This document shows, piece by piece, positions 1 through 10,268 of a DNA stretch of 64,000 bases. How positions within the stretch are numbered: the stretch's first letter is position 1; each line of letters opens with the position of its first letter. The notes under the pieces are model-generated. The model had not been told where the DNA came from. It saw nothing but the letters and a program-made list of their open reading frames with translations, and searched no databases. The position numbers and the translations under genes are program-made. Source of the DNA: Symsagittifera roscoffensis (lineage: Eukaryota > Xenacoelomorpha > Acoela > Convolutidae); contig NC_087070.1 in NCBI RefSeq assembly GCF_963678635.1, positions 14,697,840 through 14,761,839 of the forward strand, in the 5' to 3' direction.

Positions 1-482
1 AACCAGACTAATACAAAACAGGTCCGAACTCGGATATTCGCGACACTAAGTCTAAATTAAAAAGAGCGTGACTCATTGGTGTGGATTGAAACATAATACG
101 TTTTTGGGAAAAGTAACTGCCCAGAGGATTTTAGTAGGTCTAGCTCGGGCAGTCCGAAGGCAGATAGGTAACACAGTACTCGGTGGGTGCAATAGACGCC
201 CACTTGAGAAAATTACTGCCTTCAAAGTTTTGTCTGTTTGGTGCAGCACCAAGCAGGGAAAGCTTTTTCTTTAAAAGACAGGTTCGACTATTGTACTGCG
301 ACCGACTAAGAGTACAAGACACATACGTTTTTTTTATATATACATTCATATTGTGTCAATATATATATTTTTTTGTTTTTGATTTTAAATCAACCTAAAC
401 TGTGCTTGATTGGGTGGTGACTACACTATCTTTTAAATTGACTGATAACATCATATTGTGCTAGTTTCCAGATCTTTGGACC
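1..482 (+). other. unique left flank / upstream leader of the retroelement
   Basis: This is the sequence left of the duplicated 10.7-kb unit, and it occurs only once. It has no credible gene; the short frames here are random. An AT-rich stretch at about 328-372 contains TATATA-type sequence (336-341) followed by another TA run, which could be a promoter or the U3 part of an LTR. By eye I found no matching copy in the 3' region (26323-28030), so an LTR cannot be assigned. A tRNA-primer binding site (TGG-start 18-mer) was not recognisable between 400 and 665 either. Confidence 0.4.
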
Positions 483-665
483 GATAATCGGCTAGTGTGA
501 ATAAATTTTATACAAACTGTACTCTGACAACATACAGGGATTCGTGGTCACTATTTAATAGAATCTGGTGAAATTTATTGTGTTGTGTCATTATTATTGT
601 TAATAAAACTATAAGGTCTCTAGCAATTGAGTCAAGAGTAGGCATAGGAAAGTGACAAATAAAGA

Positions 666-3600
666 ATGAGTTTAGACAAGTCAAGGATACCAAAACGAGG
701 TAAGAGCTCTAGGAAATTCATACCTGAAAAGCAAAGAAAAACGATGACCGATCCTTTTGTGGATTGGATCAAGCGAACCCGGTCCGATAAAGAGGGGACG
801 GTTTCAGGCAGAATGGTTGAAACGAGAAGTCAAAAGACCTCAGAAGAGCGAAGAGAACTGTTAGAAGTGGAGGTCAATACGGACCATACCATGAACGACA
901 ACCAGGGAGTAAATGGACTGGAAGGGAGAGGCAGAAGGCTGGCGAGTGAATCTACTCCGGTAGAACAAGGCCATGATTTTGCCACTTCCACCGGGACGTT
1001 GGATCGAGAGGAGATGTCGGAACTGTCCGACATCTCAACTGAAGTAACGGCAACTAGAAGATCTCCGACAGACAACACTATGATGGCAAGCGGAACTGGA
1101 AAACGAACAACCTCATCATCGTTCTCAGAAAGAATGAAGAACACCTTCGGAAACATCTTTCCATTCAGCATGGGAGGAGGAGCAGGAAACGATGGGGAGT
1201 CCCAGGAGGAAGAGGATGAAGAGGAGCAAGGGGACTTTGGATCTCAAGTCAGTCTCAATAGTTCGATCCAGGAGAGTGAGGCACACGTCGGAAGAGAGAC
1301 TGGAACCATGGATAAATTTGGTGTAGTGACAACGATAAGCAAAGAGGCAAACACGCCGGGCCAGTCGAAGGACTTCACGATTAGGACAAGTTCGGAGCCA
1401 CAACCTGAAGAGAGTAGAACCAGAGGGCTTGGCAACGCGTTAGCGGATCCTGAAATAAATAATGATAAAACGTCAAGACAGAGAGTCAAGGCCCGGATCT
1501 CTACCAGCACGAAGCTACCTGGGACCGACAGAGTTACACCACCACTAGTGACGCCACTCATGGATAACGGGGCAGCACTAGAGGAAGCCTTAAACAACAT
1601 AGTGGGCAGTTTAGGAGAACAAAATGAACAGATGTCGATAAGGATGAGTGAACTGGAAAGAGCAGTTCACATTGAAAGAGAAAGTCTGCGGGAAGAAATA
1701 AACCGCAACAGACAAGAAGTTGGCAGAAGCGAAAAACGCTTGAAAGAAAGAACGGACGAACATATGACGAGGAACTTGTCGCGAATGACAAGAGAGGCGG
1801 AACAGAGGGAGTTACGCTTAAGAGCCGACATGGAGAAGTTAAGAATTCAGCAAGAGCAGTCTCTTGGGTCTCTTGACACAAAGATAGACGCGATGATGGA
1901 GAGGCGAACGCAGGCTATCATGGATAGGTTGGACGGGCTACTAAGCAGCAAGAGTGGACCAAAAGAAGGAGAGCCGAACTCGGGAGGTCCCAGCAGGGAA
2001 CCGAGGGTGAACTTCAATGAACATCAAAGGAGGAAGACAAATGGATCCACTAGAGGCAGGGGCAGTTCATCAGGCTATGCCACAAGGGGTAATACAGCAT
2101 GGGGCCCGTACAGTAGAGCAAGTTCAACGGGGAACAGACAAACCTCGAACGAACGACCAACGCAAAGCACACATGCGACCGGGAGAAGCGATTCTGGCAA
2201 CATGGGGCATACAAGCCCGAGGAGGAGTCACATGGGCCAAGCGGGAAACGCTCATGGTGATTCGGATTGCAGGGATGCACCGCACACAGAGCCTTCGACA
2301 AGGTGTGAGGACACTCAGGCGGGACACTCAAGGGATGCTACGGCAATGGCCACAGCATTTGAACCCCTGAACAGGTCTTTGGAGACATTCCTGACGCGGT
2401 TATCTAGAACCAATGAACGCAGTGAAAAGTCCAGAAGAGTCTTTAAGAAGCCAAGATGCTACAAGGACGAATCTGATGGCTGTATTGATACCTGGATAGA
2501 GGTAATGAAGCTGCATTTCGAGGAAGAGGACTTGTCGGAGAGACAGGAATGCAGCGCGCTCACCAGCAACTTAGAAGGGACAGCCCTGAACTGTGTCATG
2601 GCTAAGAAACAGTATCAACGTGACACTGCTGAGAAAATCTTCGAAATCTTGTTAAACCGTTTCGGATCAGGGGTGCAGGGGCACCAGGCGATGATGCGCT
2701 TCGAGAAACGGAGGCAACGAGAAGATGAAACAATAGACAAGTTTCTCGATGATTTGGAAATGCTGAGAAGACGCAGCCAACCGGATGAGTCAAACCGAAG
2801 GATGAACCTGGCCGTAGCCTCAAAATTCATCGATGGTGTGAAAAATGATGAACTTCGTACGATGCTAGCAACGCATTACACACCACTATCAACTAATGCG
2901 CCAACACCGGAGGAGTTGAGGCTCAAATCAAAAGAGTATCTTTTGTTGAAACCTCCTTCGAGATCTGGATATTACAAGAACAATTATGGCAATTTTAACA
3001 ACGGACCAGCTAACCAAGGGAACAATTGGTACAAACCGAGGGATGATATGGACAAGAGACGTTCTTGTGCTAATTGCAGTTCGACAGACCATCATGTGTC
3101 AGCATGCCCAGCTTACAAACAAGGCATGAAAGCAATAGGCTTTAGCCTCGAGGACGAAGATGCGTCAGAGTTGGACCATGAGGATTTCATGAGAGGAGTA
3201 ATTGCGAAATTCGGCCCGAGGTGTTTCTTTTGCAACTTGGAAGGTCATTTTAAATCAGATTGTCCGCAATTCTGGGATGCAGTGGCAGACATCAAGCATC
3301 CAAGGCATGAAGAAGCTTTGTCAGGAGTGAAAGCAAGCAAGGCTCGACTCTTGAGCGAAGCAGAGGCACGCAGGAAGGACAAACCTCAAGAGCTGGCGGC
3401 AAAGAAAATGCAAGCGGTAACAGAAGAAGCACGTGAACCGGAACCAGCAACTGCGGCCGATGACTTCAAGATCGATTATAAGGCAGCCGCAAAGGATGCT
3501 CTAAATAGAGTACAGCAGGAATTGGTGACGAAAGAGATCGAACAAAAAGTGAAACTTGAACTGGAAAATGAAAAGCTTCAGGAGCAACTGAATACCTTCG

Positions 3601-6600
3601 AGGCAACGGAGTTCGAGGAGACGAAAACACCAAGCAGTTTAGATATGAAACTTAAAGTGATCTCCGGTAAGAGGTTCGGCATGGCGCCGCAAGGAAAGAA
3701 GATACAGTCGATAATCTCAGTGGCTGGACACCAGGTAATAAGAAATTTGAGTGAACCATCAGAGTTCACTTTAATGCATTTGGACACATATGCAGATTAT
3801 CTGAGGCAGGTGGAGCCACGCACTGAGTCGAGAGCTGTGCGAGCACTACTAACGACGGGTGGCCCTCGCATGAAGAAACTTCATGGACGCTACTTGGAGG
3901 TCTATGGGCCGTATCAAATAATGCTGAACGTGGATGGAATCAGCATCTACACCAGGACTTACATAACAACAGATGATGACCAAATGGGGCAGATCTATTT
4001 GGGTGAAGAGGAACTCAAAGTCCGCAGGATAGGCCATGACGCCATGATGGAACAAGACGCGGTACATATTGGATATGAAGCAGATGTGACAGCACACCTG
4101 CTTGACACCAACGGAACAAAAATCGGAGTCACAGGGCTTCTGGACACAGGCGCGGTGGTGAGTGTGATGCCGATAAAAACCTGGGAGAGAATGGGCTTCA
4201 CGCGGGAAGATCTGATTCCTACGAATCTCCGACTAGCCGCTGCAAATCGAGGAGCTATCTACGTAGCCGGAAGAACACCGGTGACGGTCCTTCACATGGG
4301 AGGACGGAACCTTTGGATGAGCTTCCTGGTGGTAGAGAATCTGGACGACGCCGACCAATTCATCTTGGGCAGAGATTTTGTCAGGAATTTTGACGTGATG
4401 ATTGACTTGAACAACGGTCTAATACGGATTAGAAACCCGGACCGAAAGTATGTTAAGAGACCCATTAAAAGGATAATAACAGATGAAAACAAGGTACCAG
4501 TTTTTTTGGATAGAAAAGTAAAGTTACAACCAGGACAAGCTGTAGTAGCGATTTTTAGAATGAGAAATTTAAATTCGTTAAGTGATAGTAAACAGGTTTG
4601 CTTAGTACCGAATCCAAATAGTCAGAGTTCGGTGATTTTAGGCCGGAGCTTCTCGGTAACGCGAAACGGACTGTGTGTCAGTGTGTTGTTGAACACACTG
4701 GACACCACGGTTTCAATCCAGCGTGGAAAGAAGCTTGGTTACGCATTGCCGATGAGGACCGACTATGAAGAGACACAAAACTTGAAGAAATATAGTGTGA
4801 AAGACTGTCCTTATCATGCAAATAAAGATAAAATCTTAAAGAGAATTAATGAATTAAAATCTATTCGTAAATTGTTTTCAATGAAATCCGAAACGGACGA
4901 CGGCTTATCAAGCTGCTCGAATTTTCCGGAACGCCCCTCGTCATATGAACTAGATTCTGACAAACCGGTTTTGCCAGAAATAGAACATTTAAAAGGAAAA
5001 ATAGGTGAGGGAGGTTTTGAAAAATTGCGGGACCTCCTAGATCGGAACGCCGAAGTATTTTCAAAACATAAGGCGGACATCGGTTGCTGTAATTTCGTCG
5101 AACACGAAATCGAACTAGAAGAGGGCGCCGTTCCCCATAGGGAAGGCGCAAGGCGAATGACGCCACATAAATCGGAAGCGTGCCGAGCGGAAATAGAAAT
5201 GTTGCTTGAATACGACATGATAGAACCCTCGAAATCACCATGGGCTTGCGGAGTAGTAATGGCGAAAAAGAAAGGGGGGCAGCTTAGATTTTGTTGCGAC
5301 TTTCGTTACTTGAACGCGGTAACGATTAAAGATGCGTACCCGATACCGCGAATAGACGAGAGCCTATCCAAACTTGGTGATGCAAAGTTCTTCACCACAT
5401 TGGACTTGGGTTCTGCCTTCTGGCAGGTTCCTCTGCGAAAGAAGGACAGGGAGAAAATCGGATTCGCGTGCGAATTGGGGTTGTACCAGTGGAAGAGGAT
5501 GCCCTTCGGCTTGTGCAATGCAACAGCAACCTTTCAAAGGCTGATGGCTCAGGCTTTGACAGGAGTGACAAAAAAGTACGGGAATCTCTTGATGTGCTAC
5601 GTGGATGACGTAGTCATAGCGACACCAACCCTGGAGGATCACATTGATCGACTCGATGAGGTCTTCGGATGTATGAAAAGAGCAGGCTTGAAATGCAAAC
5701 CATCGAAATGTGAAATCCTTAGGGATTCGATCAAGTACCTGGGAAGAATGGTGGACCGGCATGGTGTGAGGCCAGATCCAGAAGCAGTAGAGGCTGTGCT
5801 GACATGGAAAGCTCCTAGAACGGACACACAGCTCATGAGCTTCCTAGGGTTTGCCAATTACTACCGAGAATTCATAAAAGGATACGCGGACAAGGTGTAC
5901 CCGATGCAGAAGCTGATGCGCAACAAAGGGAAAAAGTTCGAATGGAACGATGAGGCACAAGTTGCTTTCGAGAACATAAAGCGGGAACTGTGCGAAGCGC
6001 CAGTGCTGGGCATGCCTACAGAAAAGGGCATGTATGTTCTTGACACAGACGCATCGGTGGTGGCCATCTCAGGAATATTGCATCAAGAGCAAGAATGGAA
6101 CGGAAGAACAGTCCTCCGTCCCATTGCATACGGCAGCAAGGTCTTGAGTGACACAGAGATGAAATATGGCGCACCGAAAGCAGAAATGTTTGCAGTAGTC
6201 ACCTTCGTGGAAAATTACCGTGCATACTTGGGGAGCGCTCCCTTCAAGTTACGCGTGGACAACAGAGCGTTATCCTGGTTGAAGACCTACTCGATGGATC
6301 AGAGTTATATTGGTAGATGGATAGTCAGATTGGATGGCTACCATATGATAATCGAACATAGGATGCGTGATAAACATCAGAATGCTGACAGTCTCAGCAA
6401 GAAAACTGAGTTCTATGAAAGATTGGAGCAGAAGCAGGCCAATCAGGTGGAAGTAAAGGAGGGATTCTCGTTTCTGGACAAAGAAACTTATGAAGCGCTT
6501 CCCTTAACGAGATGGTTGGATAAGTCTGGACATCCAATTCCGGGGCATCCTGAGTTACCTGTAGAGAAAGCAGCCGAGATAAAGATCCTGTCAAGGGAGG

Positions 6601-9600
6601 ACCCGGTCCCCTTGGATTTGTTGCTGCGCTCGAACCTGGTCCAGCAAGAACTCTCTCGCATGAATATAAACAGCCTCTCATTATTGGATAAAACGGTGCA
6701 AGTCACACCACAAGTAATGCGGATGCTGGGTGGATTGTTAGAAAGAGAAGTGACCAGAGATGACCCCGAGTGGACAGCAGCAGTGGCATCGCTAACAGTC
6801 AGTAAGGAAGTGAAGATCATGCCGTCCAGACAACAGCACGAAGAGAACAAGAGGGATTGTAGGACAATAGTTCAGCAACTAGTATCCTCAATACCCCAAG
6901 AGAATTTAACCAGTACTTCTTACGGACGGAAAGAACAGGGGAGCAGCAAGCGAAAGAAAACCGTCACCTTTGTAGACCGGGAAAAAGAGGGTGAAGAGGT
7001 AGAACAAAATCTGCTGCAAGACTATTTGTCCGGGGAGAAGGATGAGGAGAAAAACCAGCAATCACAAGATCAACACCCGGGACAAGTGAATTTGTCCGGG
7101 GAGTCCGAGATAGACGAGAAAATTCCTGATGAGAAACAGGACCTAGAGAACAAAGTTTTGTCCGGGGAGTTCAGATGGATGCGAAGGAAATACGGACATG
7201 ATCTGGAGGAGCGTGCAGTCTCCAGCACAACACCTTCGACGGATGATAAGTCAGAAAGCTCGAGAATGAACACCTATTCAGACAGGGATTCGACCTCGGG
7301 ATCAGAACTGTCAGAACTGGCGATACACACGCTACTAGTGGAAACTCGGGCGAGAAACCTGGACAGAGAGGTGTACCAGGATCCTGACAGTGATCGCTAC
7401 CTAATACCAAGCGAAAGAGTCTTTGACAACGCAGCGGATGACTTAGAAACGATAGCGGTATCGAAACGTTCGATAAGCCTGTTGCCGCAGAAAGAGGTAG
7501 TCAGGACTGATCTTCAGCCGTTTCAACAAGAAACACAACCGTTGGCGAAGATTTGGTGCGTTAAGATGGAAGAAGACACACATCAGCCCAACGAGCTGAA
7601 CAGTCAGATGAGAGTCATGAAGACGTACTTGAAGGCGAGATACAGACTCTCGGACCTTCTAAGGGCGCAGAGAAATGATCGCATGACAAGCAACCTAAAA
7701 AGGTGGATAGAAAACGGTGCACCTGACAAAGGTGATCTGGAAGAAGACAGCTATAGGATCCTGAGACAATACTTCATGCAGAAGGAGGGGAGATTATATC
7801 TGAACAAGGACGGGATCGTGGCTTGCAGGAGAAGAGAAGAAGACAAGGTCTTATACAAATATAACGCGATAGTGTTGCCGCAACTCTATCAGACAGAACT
7901 ATTATTCAGGTCGCATGATCAGATGGGCCATCAAGGGATCGACAAAGTGTATCAGAGGATCCTGAAGCGCTTTGAGTGGCCTGGGATGAAAAAGGCATGC
8001 GAGAAATGGGTGACAGCATGTCTGTCATGCCAACAGGTCAAGGATCCTAGGAAGTTGCGATTTCCTTTACAATCAATTGAGTCGTCTGAATTCAACGAGG
8101 TGGTGCAGATAGATCACCAGAAGATATGCATGACAGACAGCGGTTACAACCAAGTCTTGGTCATGATAGATCACTTCACGAAGTATGCAGAGGCCGTGCC
8201 CTGCATAACTGCCTCGGCGGAAGAGACATGCGACCACCTGATCAATACGTGGATAGCAAGACACGGATGTCCAATGACGTTTCAATCGGACAATGGAACG
8301 GCTTTCGTAGGCGAGCTTACGAAAGAGCTTATGAGACGGTCACAAGTCGCTCAGGCTCACTCCACGACATACCACCCTCAGACGAATGGCTTAGTAGAAA
8401 GACAGAATAGGACGTTAGTGTCGATGCTGAGGGTATATTGTTCCAGGTACATGACCGATTGGGACAGATACCTTCCACAGGTGATGGGAGCTTATAATAG
8501 CACGCAACACTCCACCACTGGAGTCAGTCCACACATGATGCTGACGGGACACGAGAAGTCTTTACCTTTGACATTCTTCTACCCAGAGTATGAGGGAAAG
8601 AAAACATCCCCACAGGTCTACGTGAGGGATGTGATCAGACGCCAACAGGAGTTGAACGACTTGTGTAGACGAAACACTCAGCAGGCACAGGCAAGGCAGA
8701 GGAAAAGATTCGACAAGAAAGCAGCTGGTGCGAAGGCTTACTCGGTGGGAGACTACGTATGGGTATTTCAGAACGTTATACCACCGAAAGGGACAAAAAA
8801 GCTTCTGAAGAAGTGGAGGGGACCCTTCATGATTACAGAGGTGCACCAAGAGGGACGCTTTTATAGACTGAGTACTGGCCGAGCCGCCCACTACGAGAAC
8901 ATCAAGCCACACAATCCATCGACAGAAGACTGGTGTATACCTGCAGACATGGAAGAAGGGGATTATCTAATGATGGATCCTGCTTGTGAGGTCAATGAAA
9001 AAGGCACCAGGGAGAAGAACGATGGAAACGAAGTCGTAGAGGAAGGTACGGATACACCATTGGACCTGGATCCAAACGAACAGATCGAAGCGGACGATGA
9101 AACCTTGCCCTACGCAGAGGAAGATTGGCAGGATTCCGAACAGACAGAGGTTCCCAAGAACATGGAACCAGATCTTCCGTTCACGATGCAGACTCGTCAG
9201 AAAGACGGGACGAGACTAAGAAAGAAATACAATCCTTACGGTGACGACTTTGTAGTGGATAGGATAGATCTAAAGAAAATAGTGGAGGAAGTAGTGGGTT
9301 TAGAGGAAATAACAGTGTCACAGGACATTGACATAATCGATGATCACAACGATGAGTGGGTTGACGACTGGTCGAAACCCGAGGTGGAGTTCGACGATGA
9401 GCAACAGCAGTCAAATGAACAAGACCTGACGAACCTGCGTGTCTTAGAGTGGCTGAACGAAATGACATCAGACCCTGAAAAGACCAGCGTTACGATTCAA
9501 GACGTAGATCGCGAAAGCGCGAAATACATTAAGACCGAACAAGATGATCCTTCCTGGGCTGCCCAGGAAGGACAACTTCTCATTCCAGCTTCTAATCTTG

Positions 9601-10268
9601 ACTTAATACCCGGTATGCGATCGACGGGGACGCCGATGGATATTTTTGTCCGGGGAGTGGGGGTAGGACTTACCCACACTGAAAACTTGATAATAAAAAA
9701 ATTGAGAATAGCAAGAGAAACAGGAAACTTAGAAGCAGAAACAGGTGAAGAACCTAAGAAACCTGACATAGGCAGGGTAGTTGAGTCATATTTTAATTTA
9801 CCAAATGAATATTCTAGTAACATAATACTAACAGACAGTGATTTCATACTCACAAACAGAACATGTGCGGTAGCTATCACCGCAGACATGAGTTTTAGGA
9901 CGGCGCTAGCGGCAGATTTTAAGAGGGAATATAAAAACGTGGAATTCCTTTGGAAGCAAAGACCAGGGATAGGGGGCGTAGCAGCCTTACCCCCGGCGGT
10001 GTCGCAGATACCGGGAAAGTACTTATGCTTCTTGGTAACGAGGGCGACAGAGAAGCAGCACGTGGACCCAGAAAACCTAGTCTTGTCTTTGACGAGGCTG
10101 AGGGACTTCCTTGTGGAAATGGACGTGAAGGAGCTTTCGCTTCCAGTGTACGATCCAAATAGAGGAAGACTGCATCCTCGGGAATTGTACGCGCTTGTAC
10201 ACGTGATATTCTCTGATACGAGCATACAAGTGTATCTACATAAGAAATATTACTTAAGTATAGGCTGA
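666..10268 (+). CDS. Gag-Pol polyprotein with C-terminal macro-like domain, copy A
   Basis: 3,200 codons in one frame, so Gag and Pol are made without a frameshift or readthrough. Order by residue: basic N-terminus (1-60); acidic run (about 176-191); long coiled coil (about 302-425); retrotransposon Gag core (about 590-740); two CCHC zinc knuckles (C801/C804/H809/C814 and C853/C856/H861/C866); aspartic protease DTG at 1160-1162; reverse transcriptase with D1580 and YVDD at 1645-1648; RNase H with D1793/D1795 and the ADSLSK box near 1907; a charged 500-residue linker with three LSGE repeats; integrase with HHCC zinc finger (H2417, H2422, C2452, C2455) and D2483, D2542, E2578 (D,D35E); GPF motif near 2716; an acidic 300-residue tail; and a macro-like domain about 3052-3195. 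This is far longer than a typical Ty3 Pol. Catalytic residues look intact, so it is probably functional. Confidence 0.95.
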   Translation: MSLDKSRIPKRGKSSRKFIPEKQRKTMTDPFVDWIKRTRSDKEGTVSGRMVETRSQKTSEERRELLEVEVNTDHTMNDNQGVNGLEGRGRRLASESTPVEQGHDFATSTGTLDREEMSELSDISTEVTATRRSPTDNTMMASGTGKRTTSSSFSERMKNTFGNIFPFSMGGGAGNDGESQEEEDEEEQGDFGSQVSLNSSIQESEAHVGRETGTMDKFGVVTTISKEANTPGQSKDFTIRTSSEPQPEESRTRGLGNALADPEINNDKTSRQRVKARISTSTKLPGTDRVTPPLVTPLMDNGAALEEALNNIVGSLGEQNEQMSIRMSELERAVHIERESLREEINRNRQEVGRSEKRLKERTDEHMTRNLSRMTREAEQRELRLRADMEKLRIQQEQSLGSLDTKIDAMMERRTQAIMDRLDGLLSSKSGPKEGEPNSGGPSREPRVNFNEHQRRKTNGSTRGRGSSSGYATRGNTAWGPYSRASSTGNRQTSNERPTQSTHATGRSDSGNMGHTSPRRSHMGQAGNAHGDSDCRDAPHTEPSTRCEDTQAGHSRDATAMATAFEPLNRSLETFLTRLSRTNERSEKSRRVFKKPRCYKDESDGCIDTWIEVMKLHFEEEDLSERQECSALTSNLEGTALNCVMAKKQYQRDTAEKIFEILLNRFGSGVQGHQAMMRFEKRRQREDETIDKFLDDLEMLRRRSQPDESNRRMNLAVASKFIDGVKNDELRTMLATHYTPLSTNAPTPEELRLKSKEYLLLKPPSRSGYYKNNYGNFNNGPANQGNNWYKPRDDMDKRRSCANCSSTDHHVSACPAYKQGMKAIGFSLEDEDASELDHEDFMRGVIAKFGPRCFFCNLEGHFKSDCPQFWDAVADIKHPRHEEALSGVKASKARLLSEAEARRKDKPQELAAKKMQAVTEEAREPEPATAADDFKIDYKAAAKDALNRVQQELVTKEIEQKVKLELENEKLQEQLNTFEATEFEETKTPSSLDMKLKVISGKRFGMAPQGKKIQSIISVAGHQVIRNLSEPSEFTLMHLDTYADYLRQVEPRTESRAVRALLTTGGPRMKKLHGRYLEVYGPYQIMLNVDGISIYTRTYITTDDDQMGQIYLGEEELKVRRIGHDAMMEQDAVHIGYEADVTAHLLDTNGTKIGVTGLLDTGAVVSVMPIKTWERMGFTREDLIPTNLRLAAANRGAIYVAGRTPVTVLHMGGRNLWMSFLVVENLDDADQFILGRDFVRNFDVMIDLNNGLIRIRNPDRKYVKRPIKRIITDENKVPVFLDRKVKLQPGQAVVAIFRMRNLNSLSDSKQVCLVPNPNSQSSVILGRSFSVTRNGLCVSVLLNTLDTTVSIQRGKKLGYALPMRTDYEETQNLKKYSVKDCPYHANKDKILKRINELKSIRKLFSMKSETDDGLSSCSNFPERPSSYELDSDKPVLPEIEHLKGKIGEGGFEKLRDLLDRNAEVFSKHKADIGCCNFVEHEIELEEGAVPHREGARRMTPHKSEACRAEIEMLLEYDMIEPSKSPWACGVVMAKKKGGQLRFCCDFRYLNAVTIKDAYPIPRIDESLSKLGDAKFFTTLDLGSAFWQVPLRKKDREKIGFACELGLYQWKRMPFGLCNATATFQRLMAQALTGVTKKYGNLLMCYVDDVVIATPTLEDHIDRLDEVFGCMKRAGLKCKPSKCEILRDSIKYLGRMVDRHGVRPDPEAVEAVLTWKAPRTDTQLMSFLGFANYYREFIKGYADKVYPMQKLMRNKGKKFEWNDEAQVAFENIKRELCEAPVLGMPTEKGMYVLDTDASVVAISGILHQEQEWNGRTVLRPIAYGSKVLSDTEMKYGAPKAEMFAVVTFVENYRAYLGSAPFKLRVDNRALSWLKTYSMDQSYIGRWIVRLDGYHMIIEHRMRDKHQNADSLSKKTEFYERLEQKQANQVEVKEGFSFLDKETYEALPLTRWLDKSGHPIPGHPELPVEKAAEIKILSREDPVPLDLLLRSNLVQQELSRMNINSLSLLDKTVQVTPQVMRMLGGLLEREVTRDDPEWTAAVASLTVSKEVKIMPSRQQHEENKRDCRTIVQQLVSSIPQENLTSTSYGRKEQGSSKRKKTVTFVDREKEGEEVEQNLLQDYLSGEKDEEKNQQSQDQHPGQVNLSGESEIDEKIPDEKQDLENKVLSGEFRWMRRKYGHDLEERAVSSTTPSTDDKSESSRMNTYSDRDSTSGSELSELAIHTLLVETRARNLDREVYQDPDSDRYLIPSERVFDNAADDLETIAVSKRSISLLPQKEVVRTDLQPFQQETQPLAKIWCVKMEEDTHQPNELNSQMRVMKTYLKARYRLSDLLRAQRNDRMTSNLKRWIENGAPDKGDLEEDSYRILRQYFMQKEGRLYLNKDGIVACRRREEDKVLYKYNAIVLPQLYQTELLFRSHDQMGHQGIDKVYQRILKRFEWPGMKKACEKWVTACLSCQQVKDPRKLRFPLQSIESSEFNEVVQIDHQKICMTDSGYNQVLVMIDHFTKYAEAVPCITASAEETCDHLINTWIARHGCPMTFQSDNGTAFVGELTKELMRRSQVAQAHSTTYHPQTNGLVERQNRTLVSMLRVYCSRYMTDWDRYLPQVMGAYNSTQHSTTGVSPHMMLTGHEKSLPLTFFYPEYEGKKTSPQVYVRDVIRRQQELNDLCRRNTQQAQARQRKRFDKKAAGAKAYSVGDYVWVFQNVIPPKGTKKLLKKWRGPFMITEVHQEGRFYRLSTGRAAHYENIKPHNPSTEDWCIPADMEEGDYLMMDPACEVNEKGTREKNDGNEVVEEGTDTPLDLDPNEQIEADDETLPYAEEDWQDSEQTEVPKNMEPDLPFTMQTRQKDGTRLRKKYNPYGDDFVVDRIDLKKIVEEVVGLEEITVSQDIDIIDDHNDEWVDDWSKPEVEFDDEQQQSNEQDLTNLRVLEWLNEMTSDPEKTSVTIQDVDRESAKYIKTEQDDPSWAAQEGQLLIPASNLDLIPGMRSTGTPMDIFVRGVGVGLTHTENLIIKKLRIARETGNLEAETGEEPKKPDIGRVVESYFNLPNEYSSNIILTDSDFILTNRTCAVAITADMSFRTALAADFKREYKNVEFLWKQRPGIGGVAALPPAVSQIPGKYLCFLVTRATEKQHVDPENLVLSLTRLRDFLVEMDVKELSLPVYDPNRGRLHPRELYALVHVIFSDTSIQVYLHKKYYLSIG
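698..705 (+). promoter_or_regulatory. candidate 5' splice site inside gag codon 12 (copy A)
   Basis: The sequence AG|GTAAGA (intron would start at 700) is a near-consensus splice donor just after the Gag start. Joined to the acceptor at 10588 it would give a 14-residue peptide ending in a stop, followed by the ORF2 start as the next long frame. In copy B the same place reads GTAATA (G to T at 11428), a much poorer donor. Splicing itself is inferred; avian alpharetroviruses are a known case of a donor placed a few codons into gag. Confidence 0.35.
7025..7169 (+). repeat. three 13-nt TTTGTCCGGGGAG motifs at exact 66-nt spacing (copy A)
   Basis: The 13-mer starts at 7025, 7091 and 7157 and encodes LSGE each time. 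The 53 nt between copies are only loosely alike, so the 13-mer is conserved better than its surroundings. The same 13-mer occurs at 9645-9657 in another reading frame. The copy B equivalents begin at 17749, 17815, 17881 and 20369. Confidence 0.85.

Noticed and set aside
9497-10225. 242-codon minus-strand frame under the Gag-Pol C-terminus (also 20221-20949)
   Set aside because: Shadow of the real + strand gene; no recognisable domain, and it appears twice only because the unit is duplicated.
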